From: Bosea sp. 685
GTDB taxonomy: Bacteria; Pseudomonadota; Alphaproteobacteria; Rhizobiales; Beijerinckiaceae
Assembly: GCF_031884435.1 (NCBI RefSeq)
Contig: NZ_CP134779.1
Location: forward strand, 3,038,001 to 3,102,000
Length of the DNA stretch: 64,000 nt
Direction of reading: 5' to 3'
The position numbers and the translations under genes are program-made. This document shows, piece after piece, positions 28,001 through 36,179 of the stretch. Position 1 is the first letter of the stretch. Each line of letters starts with the position of its first letter. Under the pieces are notes generated by a model, which did not search any database, had not been told where the DNA came from, and was given only the letters and a program-made list of their open reading frames with translations.

Positions 28001-28231
28001 ACCTCGCTCGCCTTCATCCTCGGCGTGTTGCCCTTGACGATCTCGATCGGCGCCGGCGCGGAGATGCGCCAGGTGCTCGGCGTGGCGGTGTTCTCGGGCA
28101 TGATCGGCGTGACCTTCTTCGGGCTGATCTTCACTCCTGCCTTCTACGTCATCGTGCGGTGGCTGGCGGAGCTCCGCGGCAAGAAGAAGAAGGCCGTTGA
28201 CGCGCCTCACGCCCCACAGCCCACGCACTGA
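25043..28231 (+). CDS. RND multidrug efflux permease, HAE1 (AcrB) type
   Basis: 1062-residue proton-driven inner-membrane pump. It starts MFRFAHFFIDRPIFATVLSI, as AcrB homologues do. The proton-relay residues are present: Asp411-Asp412 in GIVVDDAIVVVEN (TM4) and Lys950 in LVGLAAKNAILIVEF (TM10). Two large periplasmic loops separate TM1-2 and TM7-8, giving the usual 12 helices. The substrate range is unknown. The gene ends in a strong terminator shared with the convergent gatCA-aroQ run. Confidence 0.94.
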   Translation: MFRFAHFFIDRPIFATVLSILLTIAGAIAQRGLPIAEYPEIAPPTVTITASYPGASAEVVASTVAAPIEQEVNGVDDMLYISSQSTGDGRVTISVVFKAGTDVDQAQVLVQNRVSAAEPRLPQDVRTLGLQVRKASPDFLMVIHMLSPDGSRDQQYVSNYTTLNVKDVLTRVDGVGDVQVFGARDYAMRVWLDPAKVAARNLTASDVVSAIRAANIQVAAGAINQPPAKSDGAFQLSVNTLGRLTSIEEFYDIVVRSDADGGTIRVRDIARVELGAQDYLSNSYLDNKEAVAIGVFQRPGSNALAASESLIKTMQTLSKDFPGGLEYRIVYNPTEFIAESVSAVVQTLLEAIVLVVIVVILFLQTWRAAIIPIIAIPVSLVGTFLVMSAVGISFNTISLLALVLAIGIVVDDAIVVVENVERYLAQGMSAKDAAHKTMDEVGGALLAIALVLCAVFIPTAFITGLQGTFYQQFAVTIAASTMISCFVSLTLSPALSAILLKPHSHEEPKGFIAALGAPIRWFFKYFNKGFDWLSRGYGAVTSRLIRVSVLMLLVYAALIAVAGQRLVAIPTGLVPQLDRGYFIAVFQLPAGSSLPRTDAVIRKATDMLLSRPGVAHAVAFAGLDGATFTLAPNAGVAFVTLSDFRERAKAGLTTQGILNDLRTQLFQINEAFSLVIEPPAVPGIGNGGGLKGYVQDRSGRGLAALEGATWAVAGTAGQSPGIQQPFTLFSTKTPQIFADIDRTKAEMLGVPVTRVFETLSVYMGSAYVNDFNILGRTFRVTAQADNPYRLDVRDVAALKTRNADGEMVPIGSVATFSNTTGAYRVPRYNLYPAAEVQLSMARGYSTGQGIAAVEEIAHKVLPSGFGFEWTEIALQEKLAGNTAIIAFGLAVVFVFLLLAALYESWTLPLAVILIVPMCILAAMVGVGYKGFDRNVLVDIGLVVLVGLAAKNAILIVEFAKQAEDEGMNRREAAIAAARTRLRPILMTSLAFILGVLPLTISIGAGAEMRQVLGVAVFSGMIGVTFFGLIFTPAFYVIVRWLAELRGKKKKAVDAPHAPQPTH

Positions 28232-28241
28232 CAAAAAAAGA

Positions 28242-28276
28242 GCCTTCCGCGCCGCGCGGAAGGCCCTTTCATTTTA
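28242..28276. terminator. Bidirectional rho-independent terminator
   Basis: Perfect stem GCCTTCCGCG (28242-28251) / CGCGGAAGGC (28255-28264), 3-base loop, followed by CCTTTCATTTT on the plus strand. It is preceded by a run of seven A that becomes the T tract for the minus strand. It serves the RND gene and the chorismate mutase gene. Confidence 0.85.
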
Positions 28277-28303
28277 TGGCGTCGGTCGCGCCGAACTCTT
28301 AGG

Positions 28304-28606
28304 TCAGGTCGGCGTCAGGCGACCTTCCTCATAGGCAATGGTCCAGCCGATCAGCGGCCGCCACAGAGTCTCGGCCAGTTCCGGCGGAAGGCCCGCCTCC
28401 TGGGCCCTTTCCCTGACGGTCTCGACCACCTGCTCGACTCGTGCCGGAATGTTCGCCGGCAAGCCGTCGCCGCGCTTGACCACCAGCACGCGCTCAACGA
28501 CATCGAGCCGCCGGCGCAGCAGCGCGACGAGCTCGACATCGATGGCGTCGATCTCCTGCCTCAGCCCCGCGAGAGCGGGCACGTCGAGAAGATCGCGGTC
28601 TCCCAT
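28304..28606 (-). CDS. Chorismate mutase, AroQ fold
   Basis: 100-residue all-helical enzyme for the chorismate to prephenate step (or an isochorismate-pyruvate-lyase-like relative). LAGLRQEIDAIDVELVALLR gives the first catalytic helix with its conserved Arg. A second conserved stretch is VVERVLVVKRGDGLPA, and the Arg-rich RVEQVVETVRERAQ helix follows. The start is the ATG at 28606 in a TGATG overlap with the gatA stop, so it is translationally coupled to gatA; a GTG at 28615 is an alternative. Coupling of this enzyme to tRNA amidation is unusual. Confidence 0.82.
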   Translation of the reverse strand: MGDRDLLDVPALAGLRQEIDAIDVELVALLRRRLDVVERVLVVKRGDGLPANIPARVEQVVETVRERAQEAGLPPELAETLWRPLIGWTIAYEEGRLTPT

Positions 28607-30138
28607 CAGCCCCACCAGCGCTCGCTCACAGGGAAACGCCCGGCCGCGTCCTCGATCACCTGCCCGAGCGAGAACAGCGTCTCCTCGTCGAAAGGCCGGC
28701 CGATGAGCTGAAGGCCGAGCGGCAGCCCCTGGCTGTCCAGCCCTGCCGGCACGGCGATGCCGGGCAGGCCGGCCATGTTCACCGTCACCGTGAAGATGTC
28801 GTTGAGATACATCTCGACCGGGTCGGCCGAACCCTTCTCGCCGATGCCGAAAGCCGCCGACGGCGTCGCCGGCGTCAGCACGGCGTCGATGCCGGCCGCA
28901 TAGGCCTGGTCGAAATCGCGCTTGATCAGGGTGCGGACCTTCTGGGCGCGCAGGTAATAGGCATCGTAATAGCCGGCCGAGAGCACATAGGTGCCGATCA
29001 TGATGCGGCGCTTGACCTCGGCGCCGAAGCCTTCGGCGCGGGTCTTCTCATACATCTCGGCGATGTCGCGGCCCTGCTGGCGCAGGCCGTAGCGCACGCC
29101 GTCATAGCGCGCGAGATTGGACGAGGCCTCGGCCGGGGCAACGATGTAATAGGCTGGCAGGGCGTATTTCGTATGCGGCAGCGAGATCTCGACGATCTCG
29201 GCGCCAGCCGCCCTCAGCCAGTCGATGCCCTTCTGCCAGAGCGCGTCGATCTCGGAATTGAGCCCTTCGAGCCGATATTCCTTGGGAATGCCGATCTTCA
29301 TGCCCTTCACGGAGCGGCCAACGGCCTTCTCATAATCCGGCACGGCCATATCGACCGAGGTCGTGTCCTTGGGATCGTGGCCCGCCATGGAGCGCAGCAT
29401 CACGGCGCAGTCGCGCACCGTCTTGCCGATCGGCCCGGCCTGGTCGAGCGAGGAGGCGAAGGCGACGATGCCCCAGCGCGAGCAGCGGCCATAGGTCGGC
29501 TTGATGCCGACCGTGCCGGTGAAGGCGGCGGGCTGGCGGATCGAGCCGCCGGTATCGGTCGCGGTCGCAGCCAGGCAAAGGTCGGCCGCAACGGCCGAGG
29601 CAGAGCCGCCGGACGATCCGCCGGGAACGAGATGGGCGCCCTCGATCACACCCGTCGCCCCTGCCCCGACATCCGAGCTCAGTCCGATGTTAGAACCTTT
29701 GCGCCGCCACGGATTGACCACGGGGCCGAAGGCCGAGGTCTCGTTCGACGAGCCCATGGCGAATTCGTCGTTGTTGAGCTTGCCGAGCATGACCGCGCCG
29801 TCGCGCCAGAGCTGGCTCGACACGGTCGATTCATAGGCCGGCACGAAATTGCCGAGGATCTTCGAGCACGCCGTGGTGCGTACGCCATTGGTGGCGAACA
29901 GATCCTTGATGCCGAGCGGCAGGCCCTCAAGCGGGCCGCCCTCGCCTTTCGCAAGCTTCGCATCCGAGGCGGCTGCCTGCTTCAGGGCATGCTCGGGCGT
30001 CTCCAGCACATAGGCGTTGAGCGCGCGCGCCTTCTCGACCGAGGCGATATGGGCCTTGGTGATCTCGGTTGCGGAAAAGGTCTTCGCCTTCAGCCCATCA
30101 CGGGCCTCGGTCAGGGTCAGGCGGGTGAGATCGGTCAC
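28606..30138 (-). CDS. gatA: Asp-tRNA(Asn)/Glu-tRNA(Gln) amidotransferase subunit A
   Basis: Amidase subunit that releases ammonia from glutamine for tRNA-dependent Asn/Gln formation. It is a 510-residue amidase-signature protein. The catalytic Lys lies in [17 protein letters not shown], and the Ser-cisSer pair lies in [17 protein letters not shown], with [16 protein letters not shown] following. It lies downstream of gatC with a 14-bp-arm hairpin between, and its stop overlaps the chorismate mutase start. Confidence 0.96.
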   Translation of the reverse strand: MTDLTRLTLTEARDGLKAKTFSATEITKAHIASVEKARALNAYVLETPEHALKQAAASDAKLAKGEGGPLEGLPLGIKDLFATNGVRTTACSKILGNFVPAYESTVSSQLWRDGAVMLGKLNNDEFAMGSSNETSAFGPVVNPWRRKGSNIGLSSDVGAGATGVIEGAHLVPGGSSGGSASAVAADLCLAATATDTGGSIRQPAAFTGTVGIKPTYGRCSRWGIVAFASSLDQAGPIGKTVRDCAVMLRSMAGHDPKDTTSVDMAVPDYEKAVGRSVKGMKIGIPKEYRLEGLNSEIDALWQKGIDWLRAAGAEIVEISLPHTKYALPAYYIVAPAEASSNLARYDGVRYGLRQQGRDIAEMYEKTRAEGFGAEVKRRIMIGTYVLSAGYYDAYYLRAQKVRTLIKRDFDQAYAAGIDAVLTPATPSAAFGIGEKGSADPVEMYLNDIFTVTVNMAGLPGIAVPAGLDSQGLPLGLQLIGRPFDEETLFSLGQVIEDAAGRFPVSERWWG

Positions 30139-30200
30139 GTGGGATATCCGTTCAGCAAACGTCAGGAGATCCCCGGGTTGCGCTTCGCGCCCCCGAGGAT

Positions 30201-30234
30201 GATCGAATGAGCGGTCTCAGCCGCTCATTCGATC
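30201..30234. promoter_or_regulatory. Perfect hairpin between gatC and gatA
   Basis: Arms GATCGAATGAGCGG (30201-30214) and CCGCTCATTCGATC (30221-30234) with a 6-base loop. One arm contains the last codons and stop of gatC. There is no T tract on either side, so it is more likely an RNA-stability or translation-control hairpin than a terminator. Confidence 0.6.
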
Positions 30235-30512
30235 ACCTTCGGCACCATGAAATAATTGTCTTCGGAGGCGGGCGCGTTGGCGACGATCGTATCGGCGATC
30301 TCGCCGTCATTCACGATGTCGGCCCGCAGCTTCATCGCCATCGGCGTCACCGAGGTCAGCGGCTCGACGCCCGCGACATCGACCTCGTTCAACTGCTCGA
30401 CGAAGCCGAGGATCGCGTTGAGCTCGCCTTGCAGCTTGGGCAGATCGGCTTCCGGAACGGCAATGCGCGCGAGATGCGCGACGCGCTTGACGGTGGCGAG
30501 GTCGACCGACAT
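30225..30512 (-). CDS. gatC: Asp-tRNA(Asn)/Glu-tRNA(Gln) amidotransferase subunit C
   Basis: 95-residue helper subunit that wraps around GatA. It is full length, with [40 protein letters not shown] and the conserved C-terminal [10 protein letters not shown]. It is preceded by AGGAGCCCGCC. First gene of gatC-gatA-chorismate mutase. Confidence 0.95.
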   Translation of the reverse strand: MSVDLATVKRVAHLARIAVPEADLPKLQGELNAILGFVEQLNEVDVAGVEPLTSVTPMAMKLRADIVNDGEIADTIVANAPASEDNYFMVPKVIE

Positions 30513-30534
30513 GGCGGGCTCCTGAAAAATGATT

Positions 30535-30557
30535 TGCCCGCGCTATAGCGCGCGGGC
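30535..30557 (-). terminator. Hairpin between UPF0173 gene and gatC
   Basis: Stem GCCCGCGC (30536-30543) / GCGCGGGC (30550-30557), 6-base loop. On the minus strand it is followed by AAATCATTTTT. It is probably a weak terminator of the UPF0173 gene, ending 23 bases before the gatC start codon. Confidence 0.4.
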
Positions 30558-30589
30558 GTCGAACACGTAAGTCAGTAATGACTGACTGA

Positions 30590-31288
30590 TCAAAGCGAAA
30601 CCGCTTCGCCCTTCTTCGGCACCAGCGCCTCGACCGCGCTGCCCTTCAATCCCGCCAGGAACGCATCGGCATTGGCGTCGATGATCGGGAAGGTGCCGTA
30701 ATGGCAGGGAATCGCGAGTTTCGGCTTGACGAAGCGGGTCATGGCGAGCGCCGCGACCTTGCCGCCCATGGTGAAGCGGTCTCCGATCGGGCAGATACAG
30801 GCTTCGACGCCGTGGATCTCGGCAAGCAGCGCCATGTCGGAGAAGATGTCGGTGTCGCCCATGTGCCAGAGCGTCTTCTCACCCCTGGCCTTGATGATCG
30901 CGCCATTGGCATTGCCGACGGGCACGTTGACGCCGCCTTCGCCCATGCCGGCCGAATGATCGGCCCGCACCAGCGTCACGCTGAACGGGCCGAGATCGAC
31001 GCTGCCGCCGGTGTTCATCGGCTGGAAGTTCTTCAACCCGTTCGAAGCCAGATGCATGGCGAGATCGTAGTTGGTGATGACCGTCGCGCCGGTCTTCTCG
31101 GCGATGGCGAGCGTGTCGCCAACATGGTCGCCATGGCCGTGGGTGACGACGATGTGACTCACGCCCTGCGAGATCGCCGCGATGTCGCCCTCGAAAGCCG
31201 GATTCCCGGTGAAGAAGGGATCGATCAGGATGACGGCGCCGTCGATCTCGGCGCGAAAGGCGGAATGGCCGTACCAGGTGAGTTTCAT
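30590..31288 (-). CDS. UPF0173 metal-dependent hydrolase (metallo-beta-lactamase fold)
   Basis: 232-residue metallo-hydrolase of the UPF0173 (YtkL) family. The metal site is THGHGDH near residue 49-55, with further ligands in HMGDTDIF and CHYGTFPI. It starts [17 protein letters not shown], typical of the family. The substrate is unknown. It is upstream of gatC on the same strand, followed by a hairpin. Confidence 0.9.
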   Translation of the reverse strand: MKLTWYGHSAFRAEIDGAVILIDPFFTGNPAFEGDIAAISQGVSHIVVTHGHGDHVGDTLAIAEKTGATVITNYDLAMHLASNGLKNFQPMNTGGSVDLGPFSVTLVRADHSAGMGEGGVNVPVGNANGAIIKARGEKTLWHMGDTDIFSDMALLAEIHGVEACICPIGDRFTMGGKVAALAMTRFVKPKLAIPCHYGTFPIIDANADAFLAGLKGSAVEALVPKKGEAVSL

Positions 31289-31309
31289 CGCGGTCTCCAG
31301 AATGCTCGC

Positions 31310-31594
31310 TCAATCGAGATGCGTCGTGGGGTATAGATCATTCCAATCGGGATTGGCGCGCTCTATCAGTTCGATCTTCCAGCTTCGGCGCCAATGCTTG
31401 ATGCGCTTTTCCTGCGCAATGGCTTCCTCGGGTATTTCGTAATGCTCGGCGTAGACGAGGCGCAACGCTCGGTAGTGGCTGGCGAATTCTGAGCCTCGCC
31501 CTTCTCGGTGCTCCAGAATGCGACGCGACAACGAATTGGTCACGCCCACGTAAAGCGTGCCGCCTTTCTTGCTCGCGAGAAGATAGACCCACAT
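31310..31594 (-). CDS. GIY-YIG domain protein (UPF0213-like)
   Basis: 94-residue stand-alone GIY-YIG nuclease-fold protein. The motif appears as VYLLASKKGGTLYVGVTNSL, with the catalytic Arg in SRRILEHREGRG and a C-terminal KIELIERANPDWNDLY as in the widespread YhbQ-like group. It may be a DNA-binding or nicking protein of unknown role. The chosen ATG 31594 begins exactly at the conserved domain; upstream coding would run into a repeat element. Confidence 0.88.
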   Translation of the reverse strand: MWVYLLASKKGGTLYVGVTNSLSRRILEHREGRGSEFASHYRALRLVYAEHYEIPEEAIAQEKRIKHWRRSWKIELIERANPDWNDLYPTTHLD

Positions 31595-31613
31595 GGTTGC
31601 ATCATAATGCACT

Positions 31614-31761
31614 GTCGTCCCGGGCGAAGCGAAGCGTAGACCCGGGACCCATTCCGGAACGGTGCATTGCAAGAGTCGGACAGCGGCAGCCGAGTCAAAA
31701 TCTGCTGATGTTCCGGAATGGGTCCCGGGTCGGCGCGGCTACGCCGCTTGCCCGGGACGAC
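31614..31761. repeat. Long palindromic intergenic repeat (family D)
   Basis: Outer arms GTCGTCCCGGGC (31614-31625) and GCCCGGGACGAC (31750-31761). Nested arms GACCCGGGACCCATTCCGGA and its inverse TTCCGGAATGGGTCCCGGGT lie inside. It lies between the divergent GIY-YIG and adenine deaminase genes and may carry or alter their promoters. Confidence 0.85.
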
Positions 31762-31849
31762 CTCGCGGTTTTTCACGTGCGGCCTCCAAGTCGACAATCC
31801 GCCGGGCTGCGTGCAGGCTTCCGCATCCCTGCCATACGGAATCAGCGCC

Positions 31850-33550
31850 ATGACCGACGCCGCAACCCTCGCCCGCCGGATTGCCCAGGGACGCGGCGAC
31901 GAGCCGGCCGACCTCGTCATCCGCGGTGCGCGGCTCCTCGACCTCGTCACGGGCGGCCTGATCGAGACCGATATCGCGCTCTGCGGCGACACCATCGTCG
32001 GCACCTGCGGCTCCTATCAGGGCAAGGCCGAGTTCGACGCGACCGGCCTCATCGCCGTGCCGGGCTTCATCGACACGCATCTGCATGTCGAATCCTCGCT
32101 GGTGACGCCGCTCGAATTCGAGCGCTGCGTGCTGCCCCATGGCGTGACGACCGCGATTTGCGATCCACATGAGATTGCCAATGTGTTGGGCGTCGAGGGC
32201 ATCCGTTATTTCCTGGCCTGCGCCGAGGCGATGCGCATGGATCTGCGCGTCCAGCTCTCGAGCTGTGTGCCGGCGACCCATCTGGAGACGGCCGGCGCGC
32301 GGCTGGAAGCGCCCGATCTGGTCGCCTTGATGGACCACCCCAAGGTCATCGGGCTGGCCGAGTTCATGAATTTTCCGGGCCTGCTGCATCGCGATCCCGG
32401 CTGCCTCGCCAAGCTGGAGGCCTTTTCGCACCGCCATATCGACGGCCACGCGCCGCTTGTGCGCGGGATGGATCTCAACGGCTATCTCTCGGCCGGCATC
32501 CGCACCGACCACGAAACCACGACGGCCGACGAGGCCCGCGAAAAGCTCGCCAAGGGCATGGCCATCCTGATCCGCGAAGGCTCGGTCTCGAAGGACCTGC
32601 ATGCGCTGATCCCGCTGATCAGCCGCGACGCCTCGCCCTTCCTCGCCTTCTGCACCGATGACCGCAACCCGCTCGACATCGCCGAGGAAGGCCATCTCGA
32701 CTACATGATCCGCACCGCCATCGCCCATGGCGCGGATGTGCTGGCAACCTACCGCGTCGCGACGCTCTCGGCCGCGCGGAATTTCGGTCTGTTCGATCGC
32801 GGCTTCATCGGGCCGGGCAAACGCGCCGACATCGTGCTACTCGACGACCTCGCGGCCTGCCGCCCGAAGATCGTCTTCGCCGGCGGCTGGCTGGTCGAGG
32901 ATGCGCTGTTTGCGGATCGCATCCCGGTTGCGCCTGTCGGGCTCGGCAGTGTCAAAAATCGGCCGCTCACGCCGGCGGATTTCAAGGCGACGGCGCGCCA
33001 AGGCGAAACACCGGTGATCGGCGTCGTGCCCGGCCGCATCATCACCGAGCGACTGAGCATGGCGCTGCCCTCACGCGACGGCGAAGCGCTACCCGATCTG
33101 GCGCAGGACGCGGTCAAGGTCACGGTGATCGAGCGCCACGGCAAATCCGGCGGCATCGCCACCGGCTTCGTCCATGGCTTCGGCATGAAGCATGGCGCCA
33201 TCGCCTCGTCGGTCGGCCATGACAGCCACAATCTCTGCGTCGTCGGCGTGGACGAGGCCTCCATGGCCGCCGCTGCCAACCGATTGATCGAAATCGGCGG
33301 AGGATTCGCCGTCGCCGATGGGGGCGTCGTGACGGCCGAGCTGGCGCTGCCGGTCGCCGGGCTGATGAGCGACCGGCCTTTCGAGGTTGTCAGGCATGGC
33401 CTCGAAGATTTGCGCGCCGCCGCCAAGGCGCTCGGCGTCGTGCTGGCGGAGCCCTTCCTGCAAGTGGCCTTCCTGACGCTGCCGGTGATCCCGCATCTCA
33501 AGATCACCGATAAGGGGCTGGTCGATGTCGACAAGTTCGACTTTGTGTAA
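31850..33550 (+). CDS. ade: Adenine deaminase
   Basis: Converts adenine to hypoxanthine and ammonia (purine salvage). 566-residue amidohydrolase. The metal site is [12 protein letters not shown], followed by [18 protein letters not shown], the catalytic region [12 protein letters not shown] and [11 protein letters not shown]. The C-terminal adenine-deaminase domain includes [20 protein letters not shown] and [17 protein letters not shown] 31850 is the conserved start; earlier in-frame codons fall in the repeat upstream. Confidence 0.94.
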   Translation: MTDAATLARRIAQGRGDEPADLVIRGARLLDLVTGGLIETDIALCGDTIVGTCGSYQGKAEFDATGLIAVPGFIDTHLHVESSLVTPLEFERCVLPHGVTTAICDPHEIANVLGVEGIRYFLACAEAMRMDLRVQLSSCVPATHLETAGARLEAPDLVALMDHPKVIGLAEFMNFPGLLHRDPGCLAKLEAFSHRHIDGHAPLVRGMDLNGYLSAGIRTDHETTTADEAREKLAKGMAILIREGSVSKDLHALIPLISRDASPFLAFCTDDRNPLDIAEEGHLDYMIRTAIAHGADVLATYRVATLSAARNFGLFDRGFIGPGKRADIVLLDDLAACRPKIVFAGGWLVEDALFADRIPVAPVGLGSVKNRPLTPADFKATARQGETPVIGVVPGRIITERLSMALPSRDGEALPDLAQDAVKVTVIERHGKSGGIATGFVHGFGMKHGAIASSVGHDSHNLCVVGVDEASMAAAANRLIEIGGGFAVADGGVVTAELALPVAGLMSDRPFEVVRHGLEDLRAAAKALGVVLAEPFLQVAFLTLPVIPHLKITDKGLVDVDKFDFV

Positions 33551-33567
33551 CCCCGCTTGCTGCGAGC

Positions 33568-33580
33568 ATGACTGTGTCAT
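33568..33580. promoter_or_regulatory. Candidate operator of the parDE pair
   Basis: Small dyad ATGAC - TGT - GTCAT, 26 bases before parD, overlapping a possible -10 region (CATACAT). ParD-type antitoxins repress their own promoters, which makes this a reasonable but weak candidate. Confidence 0.3.
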
Positions 33581-33605
33581 ACATTTCTCGGGCAAGGAGT
33601 AATCG

Positions 33606-33884
33606 ATGGCCAGAACCAGTCGCCCCATGACAGTGACACTGGGCGAGATGCAGGCAAAGGTGGAGGCGCGGGTCGAATCCGGCGCCTATGCTTCGGCGAG
33701 CGAGGTGCTACGCGCCGGCTTGCGAGCCTTGGAGCGCGAGGAACGTGAGTTCGAGGCGATCCTGAAAGCCAAGGTCGAAGAAGCGCTCGCCGATCCGCGG
33801 CCCTCAATCCCAGCCGCGCAGGTGTTTGAGGAACTTGAGGAATATCACCGCCAGCGCGTAGCGCAGCCTCGTGGGCAAGTTTGA
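33606..33884 (+). CDS. parD: ParD-like antitoxin (type II toxin-antitoxin)
   Basis: 92-residue ribbon-helix-helix antitoxin that binds its own promoter and neutralises ParE. The N-terminal strand MTVTLGEMQAKVEARVESGA and the helix YASASEVLRAGLRALEREER are classic ParD; the acidic C-terminal region wraps the toxin. AAGGAG lies 7 bases upstream of the ATG. The parE start lies inside its last codons (14-base overlap), as usual for antitoxin-first operons. Confidence 0.9.
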   Translation: MARTSRPMTVTLGEMQAKVEARVESGAYASASEVLRAGLRALEREEREFEAILKAKVEEALADPRPSIPAAQVFEELEEYHRQRVAQPRGQV

Positions 33885-34185
33885 CATCGTCGTCCGGCCG
33901 GCCGCCAGGCAGGACCTCAAAGCGATCTACAATTGGATATCGGAGCGCGCGAGCCCGGCGATTGCGATTACCTATGTCCGGCGCATTCAATCGAGCTATG
34001 ACGCGTTATCCGATTTCCCAGAGCGCGGAACACGTCGCGACCACCTAATGACAGGTCTGCGGACATTTGGAATCGACCGCAGAGTTACGATCGCCTTTCG
34101 GATCGATGGTTCGTCGGTCGTCATCCTTCGGATTCTTTACGGTGGTCGCGATCTTGAAGGCGCTATCGCCGGGGAAAAGGACTGA
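33871..34185 (+). CDS. parE: ParE-like toxin (RelE/ParE superfamily)
   Basis: 104-residue toxin of the ParE family, whose characterised members poison DNA gyrase. It shows VRPAARQDLKAIYNWISERA, YVRRIQSSYDALSDFPERGT and the C-terminal RVTIAFRIDGSSVVILRILY-GGRD ending typical of ParE. It starts at GTG 33871, overlapping parD. It is convergent with the sulfolactate operon, so the pair sits at the edge of that module. Confidence 0.9.
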   Translation: MGKFDIVVRPAARQDLKAIYNWISERASPAIAITYVRRIQSSYDALSDFPERGTRRDHLMTGLRTFGIDRRVTIAFRIDGSSVVILRILYGGRDLEGAIAGEKD

Positions 34186-34196
34186 AGCGGCCACGA

Positions 34197-35174
34197 CTAA
34201 CGAAGCAATTCCTCAGCGACCTCAATCCCTTCCACCCTCGCCTTCGCACGCAGATTCAAGCGCCTGACGCCCGGCAGCCTTGTGCCGTCCTGGTCCTCGA
34301 TCGCATGCGCCAGCATCCGCATGCGCTCATCGAACCAATGGCCGCCCATGGCGGAGGGGTCGATGGCGAGGATGAGCTGGCCGGTGTCGGGCGGGCCGCC
34401 CTTGTCGTCGAGGAAGGAGGAGGCCTCGAAGGCGAAATGCGCGCCGACCAGCGAGGCGGCGAGGATCTCGACCATCAGCGCCAGCGTCGCGCCCTTGGCG
34501 TCGCCCAGCGGAACCATGGTGCCGGCAAGCGCGGCGGCAGGGTCGGTCGTAGGCTTCCCGGCCGGGTCGAGCGCCCAGCCTTCGGGAATGGCCTCACCCT
34601 TTTGCTTCGCCGCCACGATCGGTCCGCGCGCGACCTTCGACAAGGCCATGTCGATGACCAGCGGGTCGCGGCCTGCGAGCGGCGCGGCAAAGGCGATCGG
34701 GTTGGTGCCGAAGACGGGTTTAGCCCCGCCCCAGGGCGCGATCGCCGCCGGCGTGTTCGCGAAAAGCAGGGCAACGAGCCCTTGCTCTGCCAATCGCTCG
34801 ACATGGAGGCCTGCTGCGCCGCAATGGTTCGAACGCCGGATCGGGGCGATCGCCACACCCTGCTCGCGGGCGAGCGCCGGCAATTCGATGACGGCGAGAT
34901 CGATCGCCGGATAAGCGAAGCCGTGGCAGGCATCGATCGACAGCACGCCGGGCTTGGGCTTGCGCGCGATCGGCACCGCCTGCCCATCGATCTTGCCGGA
35001 TCTGAGCATGGCGAGATAGGTCGGCACGCGCGACAGCCCATGGCCTTTGAGCCCATCGGCCTCGGCCATGACGAGCGCCCAGGCGACGGAGGCCGCATTG
35101 GCGGGAGATGCGCCGGCCGTAGCGAACAGGTCCGCGAGCCTGGTTTCGGCCGCCTCGAACGACAGCTTCGTCAT
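34197..35174 (-). CDS. comC: (R)-sulfolactate dehydrogenase-like (malate/L-lactate dehydrogenase family)
   Basis: NAD(P)-dependent dehydrogenase of the Ldh_2 (malate/lactate/sulfolactate) family, 325 residues: GLKGHGLSRVPTYLAMLRSG, IRRSNHCGAAGLHVE (catalytic His), FGTNPIAFAAPL and MVPLGDAKGATLALMVEILA. Together with its neighbours it is best read as ComC, converting (R)-sulfolactate and sulfopyruvate. It overlaps the slcC stop by ATGA and is the last gene of suyA-suyB-suyZ-slcC-comC. The family alone does not prove substrate; the assignment rests on context. Confidence 0.78.
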   Translation of the reverse strand: MTKLSFEAAETRLADLFATAGASPANAASVAWALVMAEADGLKGHGLSRVPTYLAMLRSGKIDGQAVPIARKPKPGVLSIDACHGFAYPAIDLAVIELPALAREQGVAIAPIRRSNHCGAAGLHVERLAEQGLVALLFANTPAAIAPWGGAKPVFGTNPIAFAAPLAGRDPLVIDMALSKVARGPIVAAKQKGEAIPEGWALDPAGKPTTDPAAALAGTMVPLGDAKGATLALMVEILAASLVGAHFAFEASSFLDDKGGPPDTGQLILAIDPSAMGGHWFDERMRMLAHAIEDQDGTRLPGVRRLNLRAKARVEGIEVAEELLR

Positions 35175-36100
35175 ATCCGCCCCTCCAGTGCGGCCATGAC
35201 GCGCTCGGCGACGAGACCGGAGACGCGGCCATTCGACTCGACCGTGTTGCCCGCGATATGCGGCGTCAGGATCAGATTGGGCGTGCCGGCGAAGCGCTTC
35301 CCGCCCTCGCGCAAAGGCTCCTCCTCGAAGACATCGAGCGCCGCACCGCCGAGCTTGCCACCCTTCAGCGCCGCAATCAGCGCCTCCTCGTCCATGACGC
35401 CGCCGCGCGCCGCATTGACCAGCACGGCGTCCGGCTTCATCCGGGCGAAGGCCTCCTTGCCGATCAATCCTCGCGTTTCCGGCGTCAGCGGCAAATGGAT
35501 GCTGATGACGTCCGCACTGGAGAGAACCGCGTCGAGGTCGAGACGCTGGGTCCCCTGCCAGGCCGGATCGTTCTCCGGCACGTAGGGATCGTAGGCGACG
35601 ACGTTCATGCCGAGCAATCGGGCGTGGTTGGCGGTGTCGCGCGCGATCGCGCCGAAGCCGACCAGGCCGAGCCGCTTGCCGGCGATCTCGCGGCCGATCA
35701 GCTTGGTCTTGGGAAATTCTCCGGCGACCATCGCGGCATTGGCGAAATAGGCACCGCGCAGCAGCACCATGGCGCTGCAGATGACGTATTCGACCACGGA
35801 CAGGCTGTTGGCCCCGGTCGCCGGGAAAACCTTGATGCCGCGCGCCGTGCAGGCCTCCATGTCGATATTGTCGAGCCCGACACCGAGCCGCCCGACGACC
35901 TTGAGCGCCTTGGCCGCAGTGAGTACGGCCCCCCTTACCTGCGTCTGGTTGCGCACGATCAAGGCGGGCGATGTCGCGACCAGCGCAGCCAGTTCGCCCG
36001 GCTTGGCGAAGAGCTCGGGATCGTGATGGACCTCGTAGCGCGCGCGCAGCGTCGCGACAGCGGCTTCATCCATGAATTCGGTGATGATGATGTCTGCCAT
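35171..36100 (-). CDS. slcC: (S)-sulfolactate dehydrogenase-like (D-2-hydroxyacid dehydrogenase family)
   Basis: 309-residue NAD-dependent 2-hydroxyacid dehydrogenase. The nucleotide site is KRLGLVGFGAIARDTAN (GxGxxx with Gly, Gly, Ala). The catalytic Arg lies in VLVNAARGGVMDEEAL, and the His region is LTPHIAGNTVESNGR. SlcC of known sulfolactate degraders belongs to this family and oxidises (S)-sulfolactate to sulfopyruvate. Coupled to comC by ATGA, it would make a two-dehydrogenase racemisation route feeding SuyAB. Confidence 0.8.
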   Translation of the reverse strand: MADIIITEFMDEAAVATLRARYEVHHDPELFAKPGELAALVATSPALIVRNQTQVRGAVLTAAKALKVVGRLGVGLDNIDMEACTARGIKVFPATGANSLSVVEYVICSAMVLLRGAYFANAAMVAGEFPKTKLIGREIAGKRLGLVGFGAIARDTANHARLLGMNVVAYDPYVPENDPAWQGTQRLDLDAVLSSADVISIHLPLTPETRGLIGKEAFARMKPDAVLVNAARGGVMDEEALIAALKGGKLGGAALDVFEEEPLREGGKRFAGTPNLILTPHIAGNTVESNGRVSGLVAERVMAALEGRI

Positions 36101-36179
36101 GGGATCCCGGCCGGCTCTTATTCAAAAGTTGAAAGGTAAGGTCGCCTTAAAGCCACCTTCCGCTTTTCGAAATCCCCGA

